The translations under genes were made by a program, and so were the position numbers. Under the pieces are notes generated by a model, which was given only the letters and a program-made list of their open reading frames with translations, did not search any database and was not told the DNA's origin. Shown one piece after another: positions 1 to 6,031 of a stretch of 7,971 nucleotides of DNA; position 1 is the first letter of the stretch, and each line of letters opens with the position of its first letter. This DNA is from Planctomycetaceae bacterium (lineage in GTDB: Bacteria > Planctomycetota > Planctomycetia > Pirellulales > Thermoguttaceae), in contig JAITST010000189.1 of NCBI GenBank assembly GCA_031287585.1, forward strand, positions 1 through 7,971. Direction: 5' to 3'.

Positions 1-147
1 TATTGTTTTACGGTGACTTAACAAGGATTTAGGGCATTATTTTGTTATGTTACTCGGACACAGCATTTTTTTGTGCCATTTAGTTGAAAACAAAATCCCC
101 CACTAAAGTTTACACACCCCGTATAATACGTTTGTTTGTGGTACGTC

Positions 148-175
148 TTGAAAACCAATCTATATCTGGTACAAT
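148..175 (+). promoter_or_regulatory. Candidate sigma70-type promoter of the citrate synthase gene
   Basis: TTGAAA (148-153, five of six matches to TTGACA) is followed after 16 bases by TACAAT (170-175, five of six matches to TATAAT). A TG one base upstream of the -10 (167-168) makes it an extended -10 element. The predicted transcript start lies about 45 bases before the ATG at 227. This is consensus matching only; planctomycete promoters are not well characterised. All three forward frames have stops within the first 32 bases, and nothing else is recognisable in 1-147. Confidence 0.45.
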
Positions 176-226
176 CTCTGCGACTACTTTTGTATTTGTC
201 TCAATTCATTCAAACAAGGAAATATT

Positions 227-1549
227 ATGGAACAACAAACACAGCAACCGCAGGAAAAAGCCACGCTTACTCTCGGCGACACCGTTATTGAATTGCCGGT
301 TTATATCGGAACAGAAGGCGAGAAAGTTATCGACATTAACGGGATTTACGATTCGTACAAGTTGACGACCTACGACCCGTCGTTGTCGAACACCGCCGTT
401 TGCCGAAGTAAGATTACATACATTGACGGCGATAGCGGTGTACTGCGTTATCGCGGGATTCCGATTGAACAGTTTAACCAGCCGGGTCCTAATTTCATCG
501 AGGTTGCGTGGACTCTTATTTTCGGACGCTTGCCTAACACAACGGAGTTGAGCGATTTTCGCAATCGGCTCACCGAGAACGAACTCATTCACGAGGGGTT
601 ACGGCGGCAGTTTAACGAAATTCCTCCGAAGTCGCCGCCGATGGCGATTTTGTCAGCGATGTTGAGCCAACTCGCGTGTTACTACGAAAAATTTCTGCCG
701 CTTGGTGACGACGACTTGTTCATTGAAGCGGCGGCACGACTGATAAGCAAAGCCCGTACAATCGCCGCGTATTCGTACCGCCGCTCGAAAGGGTTACCGT
801 TCAATTATCCCGACCCGAACTTGCGTTACGGTGCAAACTTTCTACACATGATGTTTTCGATTCCGCACCAACAATACGTAATCAGTGAGGAAGTTGAAGA
901 TGCGTTAAATCTGATATTGATTCTCCACGCTGACCACGAGCAAAACTGTTCGACGGCAACGGTACGTGTTGTCGGTTCGGCACGCGCGAACTTGTTCGCG
1001 TCATGCGCGGCGGGAGTGAGTGCGTTGTGGGGACCGCGTCACGGCGGCGCAAATGTTGAGGTAATGAAGATGTTGGAAGACATTCACAAGGGCGGTCTGA
1101 CACCGGAAAGTTGTATCGAAGCGGCGAAGGACAAAACGAATCCGTTCCTGCTTTACGGGTTCGGGCATCGTGTTTACAAAAACTACGACCCGCGCGCGAA
1201 GGTATTAAAAGACGCGTGTGACAAAGTTTTCGGTATGAAACACAACAAAGACCCGTTACTTGACATCGCACGCAAACTCGAAGAAATCGCGTTAAAAGAC
1301 CCTTACTTCATTGAGCGAAAACTATATCCGAACGTTGATTTTTACAGCGGTATTCTGTTGCGGGCGATGGGAATACCAACGAATATGTTCACGGTAATTT
1401 TCGCGATAGGACGTTTGCCCGGCTGGATTGCGCAATGGAAAGAACAGCACGATGACACGACGCAACGAATTATCAGACCGCGTCAGTTGTACGAAGGAAA
1501 TACGATAAGTGAGTATGTGCCGATTGAGGAAAGAAATACTGATAGTTGA
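227..1549 (+). CDS. gltA: Citrate synthase (type II, GltA-like)
   Basis: Condenses oxaloacetate and acetyl-CoA to citrate, the entry step of the TCA cycle, in the cytoplasm. The 440-residue protein is close to the 427 residues of E. coli GltA and aligns along its whole length. Visible blocks are HADHEQN (234-240), WGPRHGGAN (268-276), GFGHRVYKNYDPRA (311-324), NVDFYSG (369-375), a GWIAQWKEQ segment and IRPRQLYEG near the C-terminus. The catalytic triad is H272, H314 and D371, corresponding to E. coli H264, H305 and D362. The oxaloacetate-binding histidine of HADHEQ and the arginines of GHR and RPRQ are also present. The ATG at 227 has AAGGA at 216-220, six bases upstream. The C-terminal lid is complete, so the enzyme should be functional. 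2-Methylcitrate synthase is a less likely alternative. The next gene starts 157 bases downstream and is probably transcribed separately. Confidence 0.97.
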   Translation: MEQQTQQPQEKATLTLGDTVIELPVYIGTEGEKVIDINGIYDSYKLTTYDPSLSNTAVCRSKITYIDGDSGVLRYRGIPIEQFNQPGPNFIEVAWTLIFGRLPNTTELSDFRNRLTENELIHEGLRRQFNEIPPKSPPMAILSAMLSQLACYYEKFLPLGDDDLFIEAAARLISKARTIAAYSYRRSKGLPFNYPDPNLRYGANFLHMMFSIPHQQYVISEEVEDALNLILILHADHEQNCSTATVRVVGSARANLFASCAAGVSALWGPRHGGANVEVMKMLEDIHKGGLTPESCIEAAKDKTNPFLLYGFGHRVYKNYDPRAKVLKDACDKVFGMKHNKDPLLDIARKLEEIALKDPYFIERKLYPNVDFYSGILLRAMGIPTNMFTVIFAIGRLPGWIAQWKEQHDDTTQRIIRPRQLYEGNTISEYVPIEERNTDS

Positions 1550-1706
1550 AAATTGCGTTACCGCCTGCCATGTGTGACCAACTTTCAATCGTGACAGATA
1601 TAAAATTTGTCACATAATTGAATACTTTGTACTACACAGATTTTGTTGTACTTTGATGATTTGTTTATTCATTGTTTTTTATAACTTTTTTTAGATAGGA
1701 ATTTTT

Positions 1707-2843
1707 ATGAGCCAAGACGAAACGTCAACTTCCGTCCAACCAGTTATCACCGAAGCCGAAATTTTGAGACGCATTGGTGATACCGCTTACAACTTTTTTA
1801 GCGAAACACTAAACACGCCGAGTGTTACCGGTTTTGAGATGCCGGTTCAGCAGTTGGTTCGTGATTACATCTCGCCGCATTGTGATTCTGTTGTCACCGA
1901 CGAACACGGAAACGTTGCCGCCGCGTTGCACCCGAACGCTCCGAAACGCATAATGCTCGCCGGACATTGCGACCAAATCGGGATGTTGATCAGTTACATT
2001 GACAACGAAGGTTTTCTGTACGCGGTAACGGTCGGCGGTTGGGATATTGTTCAACTTGTCGGACAACGTGTTAAGATTTGGACGAAGGGCGGCGCGGTGA
2101 GCGGCGTACTCGGACGAAAGCCGATTCACCTGATGGACGACGATGACCGGAAAAAAGTTCCGAAGATAAAAGACTTGTGGATTGACATCGGTGCGAAAGA
2201 CAAGGAGGAAGCCGAATCGCTGGTAACAGTCGGCGACCCGATAACGGTTGAGTTGACGGTAATGCGGATGCGAAATGCGTTGCTCGCGGCGGCGGCGACA
2301 GACGACAAGGCGGGTATGTGGGTTGTGATGGAAGCGTTACGGCGTATTGATAAGAATAAGTTACACCCCGAAGTCGGCGTGTTTGCGGTATCGACGGTGC
2401 AGGAAGAAATTGGTTTGCGCGGCGCGAAAACGAGCGCGTTCGGTATCGACCCGCAAATTGGAATCGCGGTTGACGTAACGTTTGCAACGGACTGCCCGAC
2501 GATAGAAAAGAAACAAAACGGCGACGTAAAACTCGGTGCTGGTCCTGTTGTCAGCCGAGGACCGAATATGTCGGTAAAACTCGTGAACGCGATTTCGGAA
2601 ATAGCGAAGTCAAACGAAATACCGGTACAATATTGCGCCGAAGGACGAGCAACAGGTACCGACGCTAATTCGATACAAGTGAATCGTGCCGGAGTTGCAA
2701 CGGCGTTGATAAGCATACCAAACCGCTATATGCACTCACCGGTAGAGGTAATATCGTTGGCGGACATAGACAACGCGGCAAATTTGCTGGCAAGATATTG
2801 TGAATCCGTAAAGCCGGATACAAACTATATTCCGTCGGTATGA
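1707..2843 (+). CDS. M42 family metallo-aminopeptidase (glutamyl/tetrahedral aminopeptidase type)
   Basis: A cytoplasmic dinuclear-metal peptidase that removes N-terminal residues from peptides; M42 enzymes usually assemble as tetrahedral dodecamers. The 378-residue length is typical. Expected metal and catalytic residues are all present: H87 in GHCDQIG, bridging D199 in TDDKAG, catalytic E233 and ligand E234 in QEEIGLRGA, D256 in AVDVT, and H343 in the YMHSPVE block. The GTDANSIQ segment before the last histidine is also family-typical. The insertion after about residue 90 fits the dimerisation/PDZ-like subdomain. The ATG at 1707 has AGGA at 1697-1700; the first 20 or so residues are a non-conserved extension. 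Some M42 members are labelled endoglucanase (CelM), but the residues here indicate peptidase activity. Substrate preference (Glu/Asp, Leu or Lys) cannot be read from sequence. No functional link to citrate synthase is evident beyond housekeeping composition. Confidence 0.95.
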   Translation: MSQDETSTSVQPVITEAEILRRIGDTAYNFFSETLNTPSVTGFEMPVQQLVRDYISPHCDSVVTDEHGNVAAALHPNAPKRIMLAGHCDQIGMLISYIDNEGFLYAVTVGGWDIVQLVGQRVKIWTKGGAVSGVLGRKPIHLMDDDDRKKVPKIKDLWIDIGAKDKEEAESLVTVGDPITVELTVMRMRNALLAAAATDDKAGMWVVMEALRRIDKNKLHPEVGVFAVSTVQEEIGLRGAKTSAFGIDPQIGIAVDVTFATDCPTIEKKQNGDVKLGAGPVVSRGPNMSVKLVNAISEIAKSNEIPVQYCAEGRATGTDANSIQVNRAGVATALISIPNRYMHSPVEVISLADIDNAANLLARYCESVKPDTNYIPSV

Positions 2844-2914
2844 TGGCGGAATACATTGAGAGAGGAGTTTGTTGTTGTAATCTTCTCTAGATTGGTGTGC
2901 TGAAAGTTTTTCAC

Positions 2915-2952
2915 GTCCGACATTTTACGGTGTCGGACAACGATGTTTTTTT
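2915..2952 (+). terminator. Hairpin plus T-run downstream of the M42 peptidase gene
   Basis: A perfect 8-bp stem, GTCCGACA (2915-2922) and TGTCGGAC (2931-2938), encloses an 8-base loop and is followed by a run of seven T (2946-2952). It sits 71 bases after the peptidase stop, where a rho-independent terminator is expected. The T-run begins seven bases after the stem, farther than in canonical terminators, so it may instead be a transcript-end-stabilising hairpin. The TATAAT at 2988-2993 further on lacks a good -35. Confidence 0.45.
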
Positions 2953-3007
2953 GGTTATTGTCTTTAGAATTTTAGTGATTCCCCCTTTATAATTATGTGA
3001 GGATTTT

Positions 3008-4117
3008 ATGCGTAGAGTGATTTTTTTATCAGTACAGTGTATTGTGATTTTGATGTTAATCAATTCCCATCTCTTGGTCTTTTCTCAAGAGCCAACATTG
3101 GATTTCATGTCGGTAATTGATCACTATGAAAAATCAATACAAAGCATTCGCTCGTTGCAGTATTCCTATAATCTCGAATACGAACAAGATGCTGTTTATC
3201 GGTATCATAACCAAAAGACGTACTTATCGTATCACTATCCGCAATCAAAAGCATCAAATATTCAAGTCGAAAAGGAAATGTTAGCGAAGGATAGTCGATT
3301 TGTCGTTGTAACAAATAACAAGGAGAGTAATGAAAATAGCGATATTCAGATAATGGCGCAAAACTTTTCAAAAAAAAATAATGATGTACCACAGATTTTC
3401 TCAATTACACATCCTTGTTTACTGGGATTTATTAGTGGATCGCCAAAAAAAATAGATTATATTCCGAAATTGTTGCGGGAATACGTTACTTCCGCAAAAA
3501 ATGAAATCGTTGATGGTCAATCAATGGTGCATTTACATGGCTTAAAAGATGGGCTGGAAGTCTCGGCTTGGATAGTTCCTTCCCAAAATTATTCTTTGTA
3601 TCGTATCCAATATAAGATTGATGAAAAATCGTCACCCGGCGGGGAAATGATTTCGTTCGATTATAAACCGAAAAATTTTCAGCAGTATGGTGATATTTGG
3701 CTTCCTTCCGACTACAACTATGACTATACTATGTTGACTATAAACTATGAATATGACAAAAATATGGTATTGGTGCCGGGAAAACTTACGAAAGGCAGCC
3801 AAAGTCCATCAGTAAAATTGGAAAATATAAAGGTAAATGCCAATATTCCGAATCGGGTGTTCTCAATAAAAACAAAAATACCAAACGGCACCAGAGTTAC
3901 AGTGTTAGATGCGCAACAAATCGAATACGTTTGGTTTGACGGAGTTATTGAACCGAAGACAGATGACTTAATGCTCCGTATCGCAAGAGGCGGACATCGT
4001 TTTATGCCGGGTGTGGGTGAGCCGCGTTTTTGGTTAATAGCTACCGGTCTTTTTTTCATTATTTTGGGTATTGCTCTCAAAATTAGAGCGTATCTCAAAC
4101 AGCGACGGCGGGGATAA
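3008..4117 (+). CDS. Exported, C-terminally membrane-anchored protein of unknown function (possibly LolA-like fold)
   Basis: Not recognised as a named gene. The 369-residue protein has a signal peptide (basic RR at 2-3, hydrophobic core 4-25, likely cleavage after VFS at 26), a mostly polar beta-rich domain (about 27-338), one transmembrane helix (about 341-357) and a basic tail (KQRRRG). This predicts an extracytoplasmic domain held in the inner membrane. The start YEKSIQSIRSLQYSY and the C-terminal pattern of FSIKTKIPNGTRV then YVWFDG resemble LolA/outer-membrane-lipoprotein-sorting-like beta folds common in planctomycetes; this is a weak inference from pattern, not alignment. ATG 3008 follows a good GAGGA at 2999-3003. 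Its stop abuts the truncated glycosyltransferase frame without a spacer. It is more AT-rich than the two upstream genes and shares its layout with the gene at 6032-7069, with no obvious sequence identity. Confidence 0.85.
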   Translation: MRRVIFLSVQCIVILMLINSHLLVFSQEPTLDFMSVIDHYEKSIQSIRSLQYSYNLEYEQDAVYRYHNQKTYLSYHYPQSKASNIQVEKEMLAKDSRFVVVTNNKESNENSDIQIMAQNFSKKNNDVPQIFSITHPCLLGFISGSPKKIDYIPKLLREYVTSAKNEIVDGQSMVHLHGLKDGLEVSAWIVPSQNYSLYRIQYKIDEKSSPGGEMISFDYKPKNFQQYGDIWLPSDYNYDYTMLTINYEYDKNMVLVPGKLTKGSQSPSVKLENIKVNANIPNRVFSIKTKIPNGTRVTVLDAQQIEYVWFDGVIEPKTDDLMLRIARGGHRFMPGVGEPRFWLIATGLFFIILGIALKIRAYLKQRRRG

Positions 4118-4971
4118 CGTATGCCAAGAATATTTTCTTTACTCCTGTACCGCTTCCCGGTGAATTTGTACAAGGTATCGACACCCAAAAACGCGACTTT
4201 GAACGTGGTCTTGGCTCTTATCTATTCGGAAAACATCAGCAACACGGCTGGTGGTATTATTACCTCATCGTTCTCGCATTGAAAGAGCCGCTCGGAACAT
4301 TGCTTTTATTCTGTTTCGCAACCGGACTCATCTTTCGCAAAAATTATCGTGGGCAATGGAACGATGAAATTTTTATTATTTTGCCGATGATTGTTTTCTT
4401 GCTGCTGTTATGCAGTCAGGACGGTTTTTCAATTCATCCGCGTTATTTGCTTCCTTTTCTGCCGTTTTTCTACCTGTTTATTTCGCGGGTCGGTAAAGGT
4501 TTCGTCCTGAAACAGCATTCGATTCGAATAATCACGTCCGCTTGCCTCCTTTGGATTGTTGGCAGTTCCCTTTGGTATTATCCCTGTTCGATGGCGTATT
4601 TCAATGAAATTATTCCTGTACAAAAACGTCCTGAAATTCTACTCGGCAGTAATATTGATTGGGGACAAAATGCGTATTTTCTAAAATCGTATCTCGAAAA
4701 ACATCCCGAAGTCTCACCAGTCAAAATTGTGTATTCCTGTCCTGAAGACATAAGCCGTCTTGGAATCAAAACTGAAGGTGAACCGCCGTACCAACCTGAA
4801 CCCGGTTGGTACGCTCTCGGTGTCAATGATATCTACGCATCAAGCGGTGACTACGCTTGGCTAAAAAAATTCAATCCAAATAAAATCATTGCTTATTCAA
4901 TTTATGTTTATCACATCACACAAGATGATATTGATAGCATCAAACCGGTACTGCCAAACAATTCTGAATAA
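4118..4971 (+). pseudogene. 5'-truncated remnant of a family 39 (PMT/ArnT-like) membrane glycosyltransferase
   Basis: The frame is open from 4087 and encodes the C-terminal half of a glycosyltransferase that uses a polyprenyl-linked sugar donor. Similarity to planctomycete family 39 proteins starts around 4141 (PVPLPGEFVQGIDTQKRDFE) and continues through HGWWYYY, LALKEPLG, HPRYLLPFLPF, YFNE and LLGSNIDWGQ to a soluble C-terminal domain. About four membrane helices are visible. The N-terminal half, which carries the catalytic acidic loop and most helices, is missing: the upstream DNA encodes the unrelated gene at 3008-4117. No ATG or GTG occurs in frame before the conserved block, and the TTG at 4279 lies inside it, so no plausible start exists. 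Apart from the 5' loss the frame is intact to TAA at 4969-4971, implying a recent truncation. Assignment rests on remembered family motifs and should be confirmed by search. Confidence 0.8.
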
Positions 4972-5002
4972 AAATCAAAAAACTCGCAAAAATATCACAC
5001 TA

Positions 5003-5073
5003 AAGTGCAAGCGAATCCTACACACGCAATGACAACTTTTGGGCACTTCGCCGTGTAATTTTCGTTTGCACTT
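5003..5073. repeat. Imperfect inverted repeat downstream of the glycosyltransferase remnant
   Basis: AAGTGCAAGCGAA (5003-5015) pairs with TTCGTTTGCACTT (5061-5073): 12 of 13 positions are complementary and the thirteenth is a G-T wobble. A second short stem, TACAC (5019-5023) with GTGTA (5053-5057), lies inside. No T-run follows, so it is not a canonical terminator. The only possible start (TTG, 5039) of the next frame falls in its loop. Confidence 0.5.
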
Positions 5074-5395
5074 GACCAATAATACAATAGTCTCCGCTGT
5101 TATCGTTGAACGGTTGCAAGGTAAACCAACGATTGAAGAAACAATTGGTATTCCGTTTGTTTCGCCGTACTTACCGCGTGAGAATTTTTATCATCAACCG
5201 CCAATGCTTCCGAAAAGTTACGATACTGACGAAGGGTGGCGGGGCGGTCGATTGTGGAAAACGTTAGACGATATTTATTGTTACAAAGACGGTATGACTG
5301 TACAACGCAAGTCACGAATTGCGGCGTACCAAGCAACAATAAATTTTCCAAAAGATGACGGAGATTTACAACAGGGTGTTGTCAATTCAGTATAG
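5039..5395 (+). CDS. Possible gene remnant, 118 codons, no ATG start, unknown function
   Basis: This open frame looks coding: third-position use resembles the neighbouring genes, and the middle part (GIPFVSPYLPRENFYHQPP, then DEGWRGGRLWKTLDDIYCY) reads like a soluble protein. I do not recognise a family. No signal peptide or membrane helix is visible. An in-frame stop lies at 5030-5032. The first possible starts are TTG at 5039 and later TTG codons, none with a convincing ribosome binding site; the first in-frame ATG is far inside (about codon 56). The stop codon, TAG at 5393-5395, is contributed by the left arm of the large inverted repeat at 5374-5468. Lack of a start at one end and a repeat-borne stop at the other suggest an internal fragment of an older gene. 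A real TTG-initiated small gene is the alternative. Confidence 0.35.
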   Translation: MGTSPCNFRLHLTNNTIVSAVIVERLQGKPTIEETIGIPFVSPYLPRENFYHQPPMLPKSYDTDEGWRGGRLWKTLDDIYCYKDGMTVQRKSRIAAYQATINFPKDDGDLQQGVVNSV

Positions 5396-5468
5396 AACCC
5401 CAGTCTTTGCTATTGTATAATTGGCATGACAGCAAAGACAAAATTTCTATACTGATTTGACAATACCT
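5374..5468. repeat. 95-bp nested palindrome (MITE-like or long hairpin)
   Basis: The core outer arms are 5379-5397 (TTGTCAATTCAGTATAGAA) and 5445-5463 (TTCTATACTGATTTGACAA), complementary at 18 of 19 positions. With wobble pairs they extend to 24 bases (5374-5397 and 5445-5468). A second perfect stem lies inside: GTCTTTGCT (5403-5411) with AGCAAAGAC (5431-5439), around a 19-base loop. No T-run follows and the arms are AT-rich, so it is not an ordinary terminator. Size and terminal inverted repeats fit a miniature inverted-repeat element, but no target duplication is obvious. The left arm supplies the end and stop codon of the frame at 5039-5395. The right arm contains an outward-facing TTGACA. 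Confidence 0.75.
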
Positions 5469-5472
5469 AAAT
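5457..5472 (-). repeat. Left copy of a 16-bp inverted repeat flanking the cysteine-rich gene
   Basis: The reverse complement of 5457-5472 is ATTTAGGTATTGTCAA, which matches ATTTAAGTATTGTCAA at 5994-6009 in 15 of 16 positions. TATCAT continues the match on the outer side of both copies if a 6-base gap is allowed. This copy overlaps the right arm of the 95-bp palindrome. Confidence 0.5.
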
Positions 5473-5484
5473 TTTTATGATATT
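5457..5484 (+). promoter_or_regulatory. Weak candidate promoter with its -35 in the inverted-repeat arm
   Basis: A perfect -35 consensus TTGACA (5457-5462) in the right arm of the palindrome is followed after 16 bases by GATATT (5479-5484, four of six matches). It reads toward the cysteine-rich gene about 100 bases downstream. TATGAT at 5476-5481 is a better -10 but its 13-base spacing is too short. Outward -35 boxes in terminal repeats are known from insertion sequences; use here is speculative. Confidence 0.25.
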
Positions 5485-5531
5485 TGCGAAATTACCAATG
5501 TCGTAAATTTATGTTTTCAAATTGGAAATTA

Positions 5532-5554
5532 CTTGCTCCGATTGGTGGAGTAAG
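5532..5554 (+). other. Short hairpin in the leader of the cysteine-rich gene
   Basis: CTTGCTCC (5532-5539) can pair with GGAGTAAG (5547-5554), seven Watson-Crick pairs and one G-U, around a 7-base loop. It lies 37 bases before the start codon and has no T-run. It may be a leader structure or chance; nothing identifies it as a known riboswitch. Confidence 0.25.
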
Positions 5555-5591
5555 ATTTCGATAGCGTAACAATGTTAATGAGGATATCATT

Positions 5592-5897
5592 ATGAAAAAA
5601 AGATTTGATTTGGTTGACACTCTGTTAGGGATGTCAATAGTGTTCCTTTTTTTGACCTTTTGTTTTCTGTGTGTTCCGACGGCTCATGCTAAATGTGACG
5701 GAGGTGTTTGTGTAACCAATTGTGATTACGTTAGACGAACAGGTGCCTGCGGGCTACCGACGACTGCCGGTTCGCTTAATCAGTCGATATGCGGTCAAGC
5801 AGACGACCCAGCTTGTGCAACTTGCGAGTGTCGCCCAACGGGACGTAGGGTCTGTGGGTGTTTACCGCCGCCACCGCCACCATCAGATGGTGCCTAA
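5592..5897 (+). CDS. Small secreted cysteine-rich protein with proline tail, unknown function
   Basis: The 101-residue protein has a clear signal peptide: basic MKKR, hydrophobic core about 12-28, and a likely AHA cleavage site after residue 33. The predicted 68-residue mature part has ten cysteines (35, 40, 44, 53, 67, 75, 78, 80, 88, 90), including a C-x2-C-x-C cluster at 75-80 and C-x-C at 88-90, then six prolines (92-97) and SDGA. The even number suggests up to five disulfides after export, or metal binding. I recognise no named family; small secreted cysteine-rich proteins, toxin-like knottins and cell-surface components are all possible. It lacks the AxxGC-type lipobox needed for a lipoprotein. 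ATG 5592 follows GAGGA at 5580-5584. It is probably monocistronic, with a terminator-like hairpin at 5941, and is bracketed by inverted 16-mers. The 74-codon frame at 5722-5946 overlaps it in another phase and is not counted. Confidence 0.8.
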   Translation: MKKRFDLVDTLLGMSIVFLFLTFCFLCVPTAHAKCDGGVCVTNCDYVRRTGACGLPTTAGSLNQSICGQADDPACATCECRPTGRRVCGCLPPPPPPSDGA

Positions 5898-5940
5898 TGT
5901 CTTTGAATATTATAGTACCGTTGCGTGTTCGTTCGTGTAT

Positions 5941-5970
5941 GGGTAGGCATTTGTGCCTGCCCGATATTTT
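5941..5970 (+). terminator. Rho-independent terminator candidate after the cysteine-rich gene
   Basis: GGGTAGGCA (5941-5949) pairs with TGCCTGCCC (5954-5962) over 9 bases, eight Watson-Crick and one G-U, around a TTTG tetraloop, followed by GATATTTT. The GC-rich stem, short loop and trailing T's 43 bases after the stop fit intrinsic termination. The strong two-sided palindrome could also be a dispersed REP-like repeat. Confidence 0.6.
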
Positions 5971-5993
5971 CAAGGTAATACTAACAATGTATC

Positions 5994-6009
5994 ATTTAAG
6001 TATTGTCAA
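5994..6009 (+). repeat. Right copy of the 16-bp inverted repeat flanking the cysteine-rich gene
   Basis: ATTTAAGTATTGTCAA is, apart from one base, the reverse complement of 5457-5472. A third, shorter relative, GGTGTTGTCAA, is at 5375-5385 in the left arm of the palindrome. The copy ends 12 bases before the ribosome binding site of the next gene, so it could also act as an operator. Confidence 0.5.
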
Positions 6010-6031
6010 TAATTTAATGTAGGAGGATGTT

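Noticed and set aside
122..127. TATAAT as the -10 of the citrate synthase promoter
   Set aside because: No -35-like sequence lies 15-19 bases upstream; the pair at 148-175 is better spaced.
84..365. 93-codon + strand frame overlapping the start of citrate synthase
   Set aside because: It overlaps the conserved gene in another phase, and its product has no recognisable features.
1591..1613. GTGACA/TGTCAC hairpin after citrate synthase as a terminator
   Set aside because: The stem is only 6 bp, the loop is 11 bases and no T-run follows.
2071..2716. Long minus-strand frames opposite the M42 peptidase
   Set aside because: They mirror the GC-ending codons of the real gene, carry no family motifs and have no ribosome binding site.
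2988..2993. TATAAT before the gene at 3008
   Set aside because: Predicted transcription would start around the ribosome binding site, and the -35 candidates are poor.
4087..4117. Programmed frameshift joining the exported protein to the glycosyltransferase remnant
   Set aside because: No slippery heptamer or pseudoknot is visible, and the upstream protein ends naturally after a membrane helix and basic tail.
4121..4282. ATG-started 53-codon frame after the exported-protein gene
   Set aside because: It runs out of phase with the clearly conserved glycosyltransferase sequence and stops inside it; the product is featureless.
5722..5946. 74-codon frame overlapping the cysteine-rich gene
   Set aside because: It lies in another phase of a gene with a clear signal peptide and start; no signal or motif of its own.
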